Source: SSC3 sp963769585 (GTDB taxonomy: Bacteria > Actinomycetota > Actinomycetes > Propionibacteriales > Nocardioidaceae). From it: a DNA stretch of 64,000 nt. The position numbers were made by a program, and so were the translations under genes. The notes beneath the pieces are model-generated. The model was not told where the DNA came from. It made no database searches and was given only the letters and a program-made list of their open reading frames with translations. The stretch is from the NCBI GenBank assembly GCA_963769585.1, contig CAVYMJ010000006.1:1860001-1924000 (forward strand). The letters run 5' to 3'. Below, one piece after another: positions 54,154 through 63,960 of this stretch; position 1 is the first letter of the stretch; each line of letters starts with the position of its first letter.

Positions 54154-55167
54154 TCAGCCGGTGGTGATGGAGACGCCGTACCTGGACTGGATGCGGCTCC
54201 ACTTCTCCGCGTAGCCAGTGCCGCCACCCGTGGCGATGTTGATGCCCCGAGCCCAGACGCTGCTGCTGTCCTTGACGTAGAACGGCGAACCGGAGTCACC
54301 GCCCTGGATCATGTTGCCGCCGGTGTAGGCGATCACCGGAGACTTGCAACCGCTCTGGGTGCAGACCTGCGCGGTGACGCTGTTGGCCGTGTGGCCGCAG
54401 TGCTCGCCGGTGGTCCGGCCGCTGTGGCAGTAGTTCGCGTAACCCACGACCGGGTCCCCGGCGCCCACGACGGGCATGCCCGTCGAGCTGTCCACGCCAC
54501 CGGTGTAGATGTAGCCCCAGTACGAGCTGCCACCGATGAGCTCCATGTCGTGCTTGTTCGCGTCGGAGAGCCCGTTCCCGCTGACCGAGCCCATCCAGCT
54601 TCCGGAGTTCTCGGTGTAGACGTTCGTCCCGTTGCTGAAACAGTGGCCGGCGGTCACCTGGAAGCGGGTGCCGGAGCCGTTCTGGACCGTGAACCCGGTG
54701 GAGCACCACGGCGTACCCACGCTGGCGGTGACGCCGGCGCCACCCCAGTACGAGGGGATGTCGCTCTTGCGGCTCCAGCTGTCCTTGATCTTGACCTTCT
54801 TGACGACGACCTGCTGAGCCTTGCCCTCGGCGCCGAGCACCGAGTCGACGACCCGGTCGGACGCGTCGGTCTGGATCACGATCTTGTTGGTCGTCGCGTC
54901 GACGTAGCTGCCGAACGTGTGCTTGTACCCCGTCTTGGCCTCGTGCCGCGCGATCCGCGCGTTGATCTTGGCCATGTCCTTCTCCAGCGAGGCGTCCGCC
55001 TGCTTGGCCGCCGCCTTCTCGACGCGCAGCACCCGCTGGTCGACGCTCCCGGCGTGCCCGGTGGGCTTCGCGCTGTCGGCGGCGAAGCCCATCGCGGGCG
55101 TCGCGGCCACGGAGAGGACGACAGCCGAGGCCGCCACCCAACCCATCGCAGTGTTCCTGAGTCGCAT
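54154..55167 (-). CDS. Secreted trypsin-like serine protease (S1)
   Basis: 337 residues. Signal peptide (1 to about 29), a pro-region (about 30-135) rich in Lys/Ala helices, then the catalytic domain with H175 in VTAGHCF, D207 in KHDMELIG and S292 in QGGDSGSPF. Several Cys pairs are expected to form disulfides. Similar to alpha-lytic/streptogrisin-like proteases; the long pro-region probably assists folding. It is exported by Sec. Confidence 0.9.
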   Translation of the reverse strand: MRLRNTAMGWVAASAVVLSVAATPAMGFAADSAKPTGHAGSVDQRVLRVEKAAAKQADASLEKDMAKINARIARHEAKTGYKHTFGSYVDATTNKIVIQTDASDRVVDSVLGAEGKAQQVVVKKVKIKDSWSRKSDIPSYWGGAGVTASVGTPWCSTGFTVQNGSGTRFQVTAGHCFSNGTNVYTENSGSWMGSVSGNGLSDANKHDMELIGGSSYWGYIYTGGVDSSTGMPVVGAGDPVVGYANYCHSGRTTGEHCGHTANSVTAQVCTQSGCKSPVIAYTGGNMIQGGDSGSPFYVKDSSSVWARGINIATGGGTGYAEKWSRIQSRYGVSITTG

Positions 55168-55330
55168 GAGGTGTTTCCTTTCGAGTTCCCGAGAGCACGA
55201 GTCGCACCGGGGTGGTTGGTCAGACGGAAGGAGAGGAGGACGCAGCGGTAGCCCTGATACGTGCGAATTTCACCCCAGGTTTTTACCTAGGCCGCCGTGT
55301 GGTCGCCGAGCCACTGGGTACTACCGCCCC

Positions 55331-55468
55331 ATGATCGCGATGCTGCTGCTCACCGGAGGAGTGCCATCGATGATCCTTGCCCTACTGCTGGCCCTGGACC
55401 GCTTGGAAGAGGGGCTGCGCAACGCCGGCCAGTCCGGCTTGCCGACGGCCCGCATGCCCCGGAACTGA
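55331..55468 (+). CDS. Small membrane peptide
   Basis: 45 residues from ATG 55331 (or ATG 55340). A hydrophobic segment IAMLLLTGGVPSMILALLLA is followed by DRLEEGLRNAGQ. No family recognised. It lies in the gap between the protease promoter and glnE. Codon use is normal for the window, but the length makes it uncertain. Confidence 0.35.
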   Translation: MIAMLLLTGGVPSMILALLLALDRLEEGLRNAGQSGLPTARMPRN

Positions 55469-55508
55469 CCGTTCCGGACCCCGGTGGACGCCGCGAGCTA
55501 CGCGACCC

Positions 55509-58484
55509 TCACTCCCAGAAGACCCTGTCGACCACCTGGCGTGCCCGCCTGGTGGCGCGCAGGTAGTCGTTGACCAGCTCGTCGCTCTCCCCGGAGCGGT
55601 AGCCCAGCACGTGTGCGACAGCGGCGCGCTCGCGGGCGTCCCGCGGCAGCGAGTCGCCCGGACGTCCGCGGACCTGGGTGATCGCGTTACGGATCCGGCT
55701 GGCCAGCCGCCAGGCCTCGGCCAGCGCCACGGCGTCCTCGTCGGTGAGGAGATCGGCCCTGCTCGCTTCGGTGAGCGCATCCAACGTCCGGGTGGTCCTC
55801 AGGCCGGGAACCTGGCCGGCGTACCGCATCTGCAGCAGTTGTGCGGTCCACTCGATGTCGGCCAAGCCACCACGGCCGAGCTTGAGGTGCGTGTTCGGGT
55901 CTGCTCCCCGGGGTAGGCGCTCGCTGTCGACGCGGCCCTTGATCCTGCGCACCTCGCGCACATCGGAGTCGGCGAGGCCCGCCGCTGGGAAGCGCAGTGG
56001 GTCCACCAGCTCGGTGAAGGCCTGGCAGACCGCCTCGTCCCCGATGTTCGCCTCTGCCCGCAGCAGGGCTTGGGCCTCCCAGACCGCGGACCACTTCGCG
56101 TAGTACGCGGCGTACGAGTCGAGGGACCGGACCAGCGGGCCCTGCTTGCCCTCGGGGCGAAGACCGGCGTCGACCTCGAGAGCGGGATCCGTCCCGGGGA
56201 GCGCGAGCAGCCGGCGTAGCTCGTTGGCGACGTCGTGGGCCGCGCGCGACGCGTCCTGCTGCTCGGCCTTCGGGTGAGGCCGGAAGACGAACATGACGTC
56301 CGCGTCGCTGGCGTAGCCGAGCTCGTGCCCTCCGAAGCGGCCCATGGAGATGATCGCCATGTCCATCGGGAGCTCCGTACGCCGCTCGGCGGCGATCGCC
56401 TGCCGGGCGATCGAAAGAGCCGACTCCAGCGTCGCGGCGGTGACTCCAGTCAGAGCCTCACCGACCTGGTCGACGTCCGCCAGCCCCAGCACGTCCGCCG
56501 AGGCGATCCGGAACAGCTCCCGGCGCCGGATGGCACGGGCGGCGGTAATCCCCGCCACCGGGTCGTCATGCCTGAGCCCGGCTGACAGCATCTCCTTCTG
56601 TGTCGCCTCCCTGGTGAGGGGCACCAAGGCGTCGTCGGCACCGAGCAGCGCCACGCCGTCCGGCGCCCGCAGCAGCAGGTCCGTCGCGTAGCGGCTCGAC
56701 GCCAGCATGGTGGCCATCCGCTGCGCGACCTGCCCCTCGTCGCGCAGCAGACGCAGGTACCAGTGCGTGCTGCCCAGGGCGTCGGAGATCTGCCTGAAGC
56801 CGAGCAGCCCGAGGTCCGGGTTGGGAGCGGTCGCGAACCACTCGAGCATCGCCGGGAGGAGAGTGCGCTGAATCGCGGCAGTTCGCGACAGGCCGCTGGT
56901 CAACGCCTCGAGGTGGCGCAGCGCTGCGACCGGGTCGTCGTACCCGAGGGCGCGTAGGCGGAGCTCGGCGGCCTTCGGGGAGAGTCGCACCTCGTCGCCG
57001 GGGAGCTTCGCGACGGCCTCGAGAAGCGGACGGTAGAAGATCTTCTCGTGCAGGCGGCGCACCTCGCGGCTGTGCTGTCTCCAGCGCTTGTCCAGCTGGG
57101 CGACCGAGTCCTTCATCAGCCCCATCGAACGGCCGATGCGGCGCAGCGCCGGCTCGTCGGACGGCACGATGTGCGTGCGACGCAGCTGGAAGAGCTGCAT
57201 GCGATGCTCCATGGCGCGCAGGAAGCGGTACGCCTCGTCCAGGGCCCCGCCGTCCTTCCGCCCGACGTACCCGCCCTGGGTGAGGTAGGTCAGCGCGCTG
57301 AGGGTGGCCCCAGCCCGGAGCGTCTGGTCGGCGCGACCATGCACGAGCTGGAGCAGCTGTACGGCGAACTCGACGTCTCGCAGCCCCCCGGCACCCAGCT
57401 TGAGCTGCCGGTCGGCCTTCTCCGGCGGGAGGTGGTCGATGACTCTCCGCCGCATCGCCTGGACGTCGACCACGAAGCCATCGCGCTCCGCCGCGGACCA
57501 GACCATGGGCGCGAGCTGCTCGCAGTACGCCTTCCCCAAGGCGAGGTCCCCCGCGACCGGTCTCGCCTTGAGCAATGCCTGGAACTCCCAGGTCTTGGCC
57601 CAGCGCTCGTAGTAGCCGAGGTGGCTGGCCAGGGTCCGCACCAGTGGCCCGGACCTGCCCTCAGGGCGCAGGGCGGCGTCGACCGGCCAGATCGTGCCCT
57701 CGGAAGTGTGGTCTGAGCAGACCTTCATCATGTTCGAGGCGACGGTGGTGCCGGCCCTGATGGCAGCCGCCTCGTCGTACCCCTCAGCGGCCTCGACGAC
57801 GAAGACGACGTCCACGTCGCTGACGTAGTTGAGCTCGTGCCCTCCGCACTTGCCCATCGCGATCACGCTGAGCCGGGCAGCCTTGGCTGACTCTCCCACC
57901 CTCTTGCGGGCGATGGCCAGGGCTGCCTCCAGGGTCGCGCCGGCCAGGTCGGAGAGCTCGGCCGCCACATCGTCCACCCCGAGCCCATGGGCCAGGTCGC
58001 GGGCGACCAGACGGAGCAGGAGCCGGCGGTACTCCACCCGTAGCGCGTTGACCGCCTCCGCGTCGGGCTCGGTGGCGTACGGCGTCTGCTCGGCCGGGTC
58101 AGCACCCACCGCCCTGAGCAGGTCGGCTCGAAGGAAGTGGGCGGCCGGGCGGGTGGAGCCCAGGGACGAGTCGGCAAGCTCGCGCCAGTGCTCCGGATGG
58201 CGCAGCAGGTGGTCGCCCAGAGCCACGCTCGCGCCGAGCACGCAGAGCAGCCGCATCGCTGTGCCCTCGTCATCGACCAGAGCCGGCACCAGCTCCGGAT
58301 CGAGTGCTGCCAGCTCAGCGAGGTAGCGGGCGGCAAGGTCAGGGTCGGCCACAGCGGCCAGCAGGTGGACCAGGGGGTCGGCGGCCTCACCGAGCTGAGC
58401 GACGTACGCCGACGAGGTGTCGGCATCCTGGAACCCGAGCCTCGCAAGCTTGCCAGCGGTGGTGGCGACGCGCGAGATCCTCAC
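55509..58484 (-). CDS. glnE: Bifunctional glutamine synthetase adenylyltransferase (GlnE)
   Basis: 991 residues with the duplicated layout of the family: nucleotidyltransferase domains with GKCGGHELNYVSDVDVVFV in the N-terminal (deadenylylating) half and GRFGGHELGYASDADVMFV in the C-terminal (adenylylating) half, each followed by a helical domain. It switches GlnA1 off by modifying the tyrosine in its DIYELPP loop. It lies directly downstream of glnA2 on the same strand, as in Mycobacterium. Confidence 0.96.
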   Translation of the reverse strand: MRISRVATTAGKLARLGFQDADTSSAYVAQLGEAADPLVHLLAAVADPDLAARYLAELAALDPELVPALVDDEGTAMRLLCVLGASVALGDHLLRHPEHWRELADSSLGSTRPAAHFLRADLLRAVGADPAEQTPYATEPDAEAVNALRVEYRRLLLRLVARDLAHGLGVDDVAAELSDLAGATLEAALAIARKRVGESAKAARLSVIAMGKCGGHELNYVSDVDVVFVVEAAEGYDEAAAIRAGTTVASNMMKVCSDHTSEGTIWPVDAALRPEGRSGPLVRTLASHLGYYERWAKTWEFQALLKARPVAGDLALGKAYCEQLAPMVWSAAERDGFVVDVQAMRRRVIDHLPPEKADRQLKLGAGGLRDVEFAVQLLQLVHGRADQTLRAGATLSALTYLTQGGYVGRKDGGALDEAYRFLRAMEHRMQLFQLRRTHIVPSDEPALRRIGRSMGLMKDSVAQLDKRWRQHSREVRRLHEKIFYRPLLEAVAKLPGDEVRLSPKAAELRLRALGYDDPVAALRHLEALTSGLSRTAAIQRTLLPAMLEWFATAPNPDLGLLGFRQISDALGSTHWYLRLLRDEGQVAQRMATMLASSRYATDLLLRAPDGVALLGADDALVPLTREATQKEMLSAGLRHDDPVAGITAARAIRRRELFRIASADVLGLADVDQVGEALTGVTAATLESALSIARQAIAAERRTELPMDMAIISMGRFGGHELGYASDADVMFVFRPHPKAEQQDASRAAHDVANELRRLLALPGTDPALEVDAGLRPEGKQGPLVRSLDSYAAYYAKWSAVWEAQALLRAEANIGDEAVCQAFTELVDPLRFPAAGLADSDVREVRRIKGRVDSERLPRGADPNTHLKLGRGGLADIEWTAQLLQMRYAGQVPGLRTTRTLDALTEASRADLLTDEDAVALAEAWRLASRIRNAITQVRGRPGDSLPRDARERAAVAHVLGYRSGESDELVNDYLRATRRARQVVDRVFWE

Positions 58485-58502
58485 ATCGTGGAGGCTAACG
58501 GT

Positions 58503-59840
58503 TCACAGCAGCGGGAGCATCCGGTCCCGCTCGTAGGTGTGCACCTTGACGCGGTAGTCCTCCCATTCCGAACGCTTGTTGCGCAGGAAGAAGTCGAAGA
58601 CGTGCTCGCCCAAGGTCTCGGCGAGAAGCTCGCTCTGCTCAGCGATGTTGATCGCGTCGTACAGGCTCCGCGGCAGCGGGTCGATGCCTAGTGACTTGCG
58701 CTCGCGGTCGTTGAGGGACCAGACGTTGTCCTCGGCCTCGGGTGGCAGCTCGTAGCCCTCCTCGATGCCCTTCATGCCCGCGGCCAGGGTTACGGCGAAC
58801 GCAAGGTAGGGGTTGCAGGCCGAGTCGATCGTGCGCAGCTCGACGCGGGTCGAGGCGCCCTTGTTCGGCTTGTACATCGGCACCCGGATCATCGCGGAGC
58901 GGTTGTTGTGACCCCAGCAGATGTACGACGGCGCCTCTCCGCCGCCGACGAGCCGCTTGTAGGAGTTGACCCACTGGTTGGTGACGACCGCGATCTCCGA
59001 GGCGTGCTTGAGCACCCCGGCGATGAACTGGCGCCCGGTCTTGGACAGCGAGTACTCCGAGCCTGCCTCGTAGAAGGCGTTGCGGTCGCCTTCGAAGAGG
59101 GACACGTGTGTGTGCATGCCGGAGCCTGGGTGCTCGGTGAACGGCTTGGGCATGAAGGTCGCCCAGATGCCCTGGCCCAGAGCCACCTCACGCACGACGG
59201 TGCGGAAGGTCATCACGTTGTCCGCGGTGGACAGCGCGTCGGCGTACCTGAGGTCGATCTCCTGCTGGCCGGGACCGCCTTCGTGGTGGCTGAACTCCAC
59301 CGAGATCCCCATCTGCTCCAGGATCGTGATCGCCTCACGACGGAAGTCCGAGCCGGCGCTCTGGGCGGTGTGGTCGAAGTAGCCGCTCTGGTCGACGGGC
59401 TGTGGCGGGACGCCCGCCTCTGGGTGGTCCTTGAAGAGGTAGAACTCGATCTCCGGGTGCGTGTAGAAGGTGAAGCCCTTCTCCGCGGCCCGGGACAGGG
59501 TCCGCTTCAGCACGAACCTCGGGTCGGCGTACGACGGGGAGCCGTCCGGCATCACGATGTCGCAGAACATCCGAGCGGTCGCGGGACCCTCACCACGCCA
59601 CGGAAGGATCTGGAAGGTCGACGGGTCCGGTTTCGCGAGCATGTCCGACTCGGTTACGCGAGCGAAGCCCTCGATCGCCGAACCGTCGAAGCCGATCCCC
59701 TCGGCGAACGCCCCCTCGAGCTCGGCCGGGGCGATCGCCACCGACTTCAGGTAGCCCAGAACGTCGGTGAACCACAACCGTACAAAGCGGACGTCGCGCT
59801 CTTCGAGAGCGCGGAGTACGAAGTCTTCCTGCTTGCCCAT
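58503..59840 (-). CDS. glnA2: Glutamine synthetase type I, GlnA2-like
   Basis: 445 residues from ATG 59840 (MGKQEDFVLRALEERDVRF, as in mycobacterial GlnA2). Active-site features: GIGFDGSAIEGF, FYTHPEIEFYLF, GSGMHTHVSLF, NNRSAMIRVPMYKP and ACNPYLAFA. At the position of the adenylylation loop it has NVWSLNDRE, without tyrosine, so it should escape GlnE control although the genes are adjacent. A frame extending to 60107 overlaps nadE and is not used. Confidence 0.95.
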   Translation of the reverse strand: MGKQEDFVLRALEERDVRFVRLWFTDVLGYLKSVAIAPAELEGAFAEGIGFDGSAIEGFARVTESDMLAKPDPSTFQILPWRGEGPATARMFCDIVMPDGSPSYADPRFVLKRTLSRAAEKGFTFYTHPEIEFYLFKDHPEAGVPPQPVDQSGYFDHTAQSAGSDFRREAITILEQMGISVEFSHHEGGPGQQEIDLRYADALSTADNVMTFRTVVREVALGQGIWATFMPKPFTEHPGSGMHTHVSLFEGDRNAFYEAGSEYSLSKTGRQFIAGVLKHASEIAVVTNQWVNSYKRLVGGGEAPSYICWGHNNRSAMIRVPMYKPNKGASTRVELRTIDSACNPYLAFAVTLAAGMKGIEEGYELPPEAEDNVWSLNDRERKSLGIDPLPRSLYDAINIAEQSELLAETLGEHVFDFFLRNKRSEWEDYRVKVHTYERDRMLPLL

Positions 59841-59926
59841 GAGGCCACTATGGCGCATCCCATGTTTCAGCCGTGTGACAGCCCGTTCTCCGGCGCGAGG
59901 TCGGCCAGGAGCCGGTGTAGGGGCGG

Positions 59927-61969
59927 TTAGCCCCGAGGGACACGCTCCAGGTCCTTGAGCCAGACCACGGCGTTGGAGTCGGACGGCATGCGCCAGTCTC
60001 CACGCGGGGACAGCGAGCCGCCGGCGACGACCTTCGGTCCGTTCGGCATGGCGGAGCGCTTGAACTGGCTGAAGGCGAAGAAGCGCTGGATGAAGACCTC
60101 GAGCCACTGCCGGATCGCGCCAAGGTCGTACTCGTTGCGGCGGTCGTCGGGGAACCCCGGTGGCCAGTCACCCTGCTTCGCGTCGGACCAGGCGTGCAGC
60201 GCGAGGAAGGCGACCTTGCTCGGCAGGTAGCCGCGGCGCAGGAAGTGGTAGAGGTTGAAGTCCTGCAAGGGGTAGGGCCCGATGGTGTCTTCGGTGGACT
60301 GCGGTTTCCCGCCCGCGGAGGTCGGGACCAGCTCGGGGGTGATCTCCTGGTCCACGATCAGCTGGAGCATCTCGTTGACCTCGTCATCGAAGAGCCCGTG
60401 GCTGACGACCCAGCGGATCAGGTGCTGGATGAGGGTCTTGGGTACGCCGGAGTTGACGGTGTAGTGCGACATCTGGTCACCCACGCCGTAGGTGCACCAG
60501 CCCAGAGCGAGCTCGGACAGGTCGCCGGTGCCCAGGACGATGCCCCCCAGGTGGTTGGCGAAGCGGAAGAGGTAGTCGGTCCGCAGACCCGCTTGGACGT
60601 TCTCGAAGGTCACGTCGTACACCGGCTCGCCGTCGCTGAACGGATGGTCGAGGTCTTCGAGCATCTGCCGTGCGGCCGGCCTGATGTCGACCTCGGCGAA
60701 CGTGACGCCGAGCGCCTTGGACAGCTGCGTCGCGTTGGTCTTGGTGAACTCGCTCGTTGCGAACCCCGGCAGCGTGTAGGCGAGGATGTCGCTGCGCGGG
60801 CGTCCGAGCCGATCCATGGCCCGCGCCGCGACGATCAGCGCATGGGTGGAGTCCAGTCCTCCCGAGACCCCGATGACGACCTTGGGCTGACCGATCGCGC
60901 GCAGTCGCTGCTCGAGCCCGGAGACCTGGATGTTGTACGCCTCGTAGCAGTCGAGCTCGAGCCGCTCGGGGTCGTCCGGGACGAACGGGAACCGGTCCAC
61001 CTTGCGTCGCAACCCGATGTCGCCGGCCGGAGGCTTCACCTCGAAGCCGACGGTACGGAACCCCTTCACCCGGTCGGCGACCGTACGTCGGTTGTCGTCG
61101 AAGGTGCCCTGCCGCAGCCGCTCTTGCCGCAGCCGGTCCAGGTCCACGTCCGCGACCGCACGGCGCGCACCTTCGGGGAACCGCTCGCTCTCGGCGAGCA
61201 GCTCACCGCACTCGTAGATCATCGTCTGCCCGTCCCAGGACAGGTCGGTGCTGGACTCTCCCTCCCCCGCCGCGGCGTAGAGGTAGGCAGCGTTGCAGCG
61301 GGCGCTTGCCGATCTCACCAGCAACCGCCGGTCCTCAGCACGCGAGACGGTGATCGGGGAGCCGGACAGGTTCAGCAGTACCGTCGCGCCGGCGAGCGCC
61401 GCCTCCGCGGACGGCGGGACGGGAACCCACATGTCCTCGCAGACCTCGACGTACACATCGAGCCCTGGCACGTCGCTGGCCCGGAAGATCAGGTCCGGCC
61501 CGAACGGGACCGAGACGCCGTTGAGGGTGATGGTGGCACCGCGCTGGTCGTCCCCGGGGCCGAAGTGGCGACGCTCGTAGAACTCGCGATAGTTCGGCAG
61601 GTAGGACTTGGGGGCAACACCCAGCACGACACCGTGGTGGATCACCACCGCGCAGTTGTAGACCCGGCTGCCGTTGACCAGCGGAGCACCCACCACGATC
61701 AGCGGGCGCAGCTCACGTGACGCCTCCACGATCGTGTCGATGGCCTCGAGAACTGCGCTCAGGACCGAGTCCTGCAGCAGGAGATCGTCGATCGCGTACC
61801 CGGAGAGTCCCAGCTCGGGGAAGAGCGCTACGGCGACGCCCTCCTCGTGGCAGGCGCGTACCTCGGCCAGCGTGGTCGATGCATTGGTCGCGGGGTCGGC
61901 GATGGCGACCGGCACGGTGCACGCAGCCACGCGGGCGAACCCGTGGGCGTAGGCGGAGGTGAAGTCCAC
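59927..61969 (-). CDS. nadE: Glutamine-dependent NAD+ synthetase
   Basis: 680 residues from GTG 61969 (GTG 61975 also possible behind GGGAGG). The N-terminal nitrilase-type glutaminase domain (about 1-290: FPELGLSGY, Lys in VLGVAPKSYLPNY, nucleophile Cys in VEVCEDMWVP) feeds ammonia to the C-terminal synthetase (GVSGGLDSTHA, GTGDLSELALGWCTYGVGD). It makes NAD+ from deamido-NAD, ATP and glutamine. The two-domain form is the one in M. tuberculosis. Confidence 0.95.
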   Translation of the reverse strand: MDFTSAYAHGFARVAACTVPVAIADPATNASTTLAEVRACHEEGVAVALFPELGLSGYAIDDLLLQDSVLSAVLEAIDTIVEASRELRPLIVVGAPLVNGSRVYNCAVVIHHGVVLGVAPKSYLPNYREFYERRHFGPGDDQRGATITLNGVSVPFGPDLIFRASDVPGLDVYVEVCEDMWVPVPPSAEAALAGATVLLNLSGSPITVSRAEDRRLLVRSASARCNAAYLYAAAGEGESSTDLSWDGQTMIYECGELLAESERFPEGARRAVADVDLDRLRQERLRQGTFDDNRRTVADRVKGFRTVGFEVKPPAGDIGLRRKVDRFPFVPDDPERLELDCYEAYNIQVSGLEQRLRAIGQPKVVIGVSGGLDSTHALIVAARAMDRLGRPRSDILAYTLPGFATSEFTKTNATQLSKALGVTFAEVDIRPAARQMLEDLDHPFSDGEPVYDVTFENVQAGLRTDYLFRFANHLGGIVLGTGDLSELALGWCTYGVGDQMSHYTVNSGVPKTLIQHLIRWVVSHGLFDDEVNEMLQLIVDQEITPELVPTSAGGKPQSTEDTIGPYPLQDFNLYHFLRRGYLPSKVAFLALHAWSDAKQGDWPPGFPDDRRNEYDLGAIRQWLEVFIQRFFAFSQFKRSAMPNGPKVVAGGSLSPRGDWRMPSDSNAVVWLKDLERVPRG

Positions 61970-62094
61970 ACCCACGATCCTCCCATGACTGCTGTGACGG
62001 ACAAGACAGTTCCCAGCAGCCCGGTGCCGACCTAGTGTGGACAGTGGTCCGGGGACCTCAGCAGGAGGCCTCGAGAGTCCAACGGAGGACAGCC

Positions 62095-62946
62095 ATGAGC
62101 GAGCAGCCTGCGCCGTATGGCCAGGGGACCCCACCGAGCCCCGAGGCGAGCAGGAAGCGGGTCCGGATCCCGCACCTTCACGAGCTGAAGGAGCGCGGCG
62201 AGAAGTGGGCGATGCTCACGGCGTACGACATGTACTCCGCGGCGACGTTCGACGAGGCCGGAATCCCGGTGCTGCTCGTCGGCGACTCGGCGTCCAACAA
62301 CGTTTACGGCAACGAGACCTCCCTACCCGTCACGGTCGACGAGCTGATCCCCTTGGTGCGGGCGGTCACCCGCTCGGTCAAGTACGCGCTCGTGGTCGCC
62401 GACCTCCCCTTCGGCTCCTACCAGGCCTCGCCCGAACAGGCGTTCCACACCGCAGCCCGGTTCATGAAGGAAGCAAACGCTCACTGCGTGAAGCTCGAGG
62501 GCGGCGCGGAGATGTCCGGCCAGGTCGAACTGCTCAGCAAGGGTGGCATCCCGGTGATGGCACACATCGGCTTCACCCCGCAAAGCGAGCACACCCTCGG
62601 CGGCTACCGCGTGCAAGGACGCGGCGGGACAGCCGACAAGCTGATGGCAGACGCGAAGGCGCTCGAGGCCTCAGGGGCGTTCGCCGTCGTGATGGAGATG
62701 GTTCCGGGCGATGTCGCCGCCGAGATCACCAAGACGTTGACAATCCCCACCATCGGCATCGGAGCAGGCCACCAGTGCGACGCCCAGGTGCTCGTGTGGC
62801 AGGACATGGCCGGACTTCGGGTGGGCCGGATGCCGCGCTTCGTCAAGCAGTACGCCGACGTCCACGCGGTGCTTCTGAAGGCTGCGCAGGACTACGCCGC
62901 CGACGTCGCAGCGGGGTCGTTCCCAGGACCCGAGCACACCTTCTAG
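62095..62946 (+). CDS. panB: 3-methyl-2-oxobutanoate hydroxymethyltransferase
   Basis: 283 residues from ATG 62095 behind CGGAGG. First step of pantothenate synthesis: ketopantoate from 2-oxoisovalerate and methylene-THF. Motifs: MLTAYDMYSAATFDEAGIPV, LLVGDSASN, ADLPFGSY, CVKLEGG, MAHIGFTPQS and IGIGAGHQCDAQVLVWQDM. panB is close to glnA2 in mycobacteria as well, which supports this as the ancestral neighbourhood. Confidence 0.96.
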   Translation: MSEQPAPYGQGTPPSPEASRKRVRIPHLHELKERGEKWAMLTAYDMYSAATFDEAGIPVLLVGDSASNNVYGNETSLPVTVDELIPLVRAVTRSVKYALVVADLPFGSYQASPEQAFHTAARFMKEANAHCVKLEGGAEMSGQVELLSKGGIPVMAHIGFTPQSEHTLGGYRVQGRGGTADKLMADAKALEASGAFAVVMEMVPGDVAAEITKTLTIPTIGIGAGHQCDAQVLVWQDMAGLRVGRMPRFVKQYADVHAVLLKAAQDYAADVAAGSFPGPEHTF

Positions 62947-63210
62947 CTACGCGCTCCAGTCGAGGAAGACCTCACCGGCCGCGATCGCGCCGAACCAGAT
63001 CACGGCCAACGAGATGGGCAGCACGAAGACCCTGATCGGGTACGTCATGAACCACTTCATACCGAGCACGAGGTGCGCCAGCCAGATGAGGTTCAGCACC
63101 ACCACCGCCCACAGCGGTGCGACGAGTCCGGAGAAGAAGTAGAGGAACGCCATCACCGCGATGCCACCGACGCCGATGAAACTTCCTGACTGTCTCAGAT
63201 TTGGTTTCAC
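62947..63210 (-). CDS. Small three-helix membrane protein
   Basis: 87 residues from GTG 63210. Three hydrophobic segments (FIGVGGIAVMAFLYFFSGLV, PLWAVVVLNLIWLAHLVLG, VFVLPISLAVIWFGAIAAG) separated by short polar loops. No motif. It is convergent with panB with no spacer and divergent from the H1-like gene. Confidence 0.7.
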   Translation of the reverse strand: MKPNLRQSGSFIGVGGIAVMAFLYFFSGLVAPLWAVVVLNLIWLAHLVLGMKWFMTYPIRVFVLPISLAVIWFGAIAAGEVFLDWSA

Positions 63211-63460
63211 GACGTCACACCCCTACATCTGGAGAATCGCGGTCGAGAATCCCCAGTAAAACAAGGGGATCCCGAGCATTTCGTACGAGGCGCACTATCG
63301 CGCCTGCGATCGAGGTGCAACGCGACACGCAACATGGTTTCTCGGATTTCGTTTACCTTGCGCCTCGATGTTGCCAAGATCATACGCACGGGCCGCAGTA
63401 ACCAGCCCACGAGATGGAGCACCGACAAGCAAGGTCGGCGCCACGACCCAGGAGGCATAC

Positions 63461-63937
63461 GTGCCTGCAGCTAAGAAAGCAGCAGCGAAGAAGGCTGTTG
63501 CGAAGAAGGCCCCGGCTAAGAAGGCGGCCGCTAAGAAGGCGCCCGCCAAGAAGGCCGCCGCCAAGAAGGTAACTGCGGCGAAGAAGACCGCAGCGAAGAA
63601 GACGGTCGCCAAGAAGACCGCCGCCAAGAAGGCACCCGCCAAGAAGACCGCCGCCAAGAAGAGCGCGGCAAAGAAGACGGTCGCCAAGAAGACCGCCGCC
63701 AAGAAGGCACCCGCCAAGAAGGCACCCGCCAAGAAGAGCGCGGCAAAGAAGACGGTCGCCAAGAAGACCGCCGCCAAGAAGACTGTCGCGAAGAAGACAG
63801 CTAAGAAGGCACCCGCCAAGAAGGCACCGGCCAAGAAGGCACCGGCCAAGAAGGCACCGGCCAAGAAGGCCGCCAAGAAGGCACCTGCGAAGAAGGCCGC
63901 CAGGAAGGCACCAGCCAAGAAGGCTGCCAGAAGGTAG
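63461..63937 (+). CDS. Histone H1-like lysine/alanine-rich protein
   Basis: 158 residues from GTG 63461, five bases after AGGAGG (63450-63455). From the first residues to the end it consists of KKAPAKK, KKTVAKK and KKTAAKK units, with hardly any other residue types. It resembles the C-terminal tails of actinobacterial HupB and bacterial H1-like proteins but has no globular DNA-binding domain. It should bind DNA or RNA non-specifically and compact the nucleoid. A strong terminator follows. Confidence 0.88.
   Translation: MPAAKKAAAKKAVAKKAPAKKAAAKKAPAKKAAAKKVTAAKKTAAKKTVAKKTAAKKAPAKKTAAKKSAAKKTVAKKTAAKKAPAKKAPAKKSAAKKTVAKKTAAKKTVAKKTAKKAPAKKAPAKKAPAKKAPAKKAAKKAPAKKAARKAPAKKAARR
63474..63934 (+). 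repeat. Low-complexity repeats inside the H1-like gene
   Basis: GCCAAGAAGGCACC-type units recur throughout, including several near-identical blocks of about 60-70 bases (for example around 63600 and 63675). Slippage and length variation between strains are likely. Confidence 0.85.
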
Positions 63938-63960
63938 GCGTCACTCTTCCCCAAACATCG

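Noticed and set aside
58503..60107. Longer GlnA2 starting at 60107
   Set aside because: The extension overlaps the nadE end and is unlike GlnA2 proteins, which begin M-x-x-Q-x-x-FVLR as at 59840.
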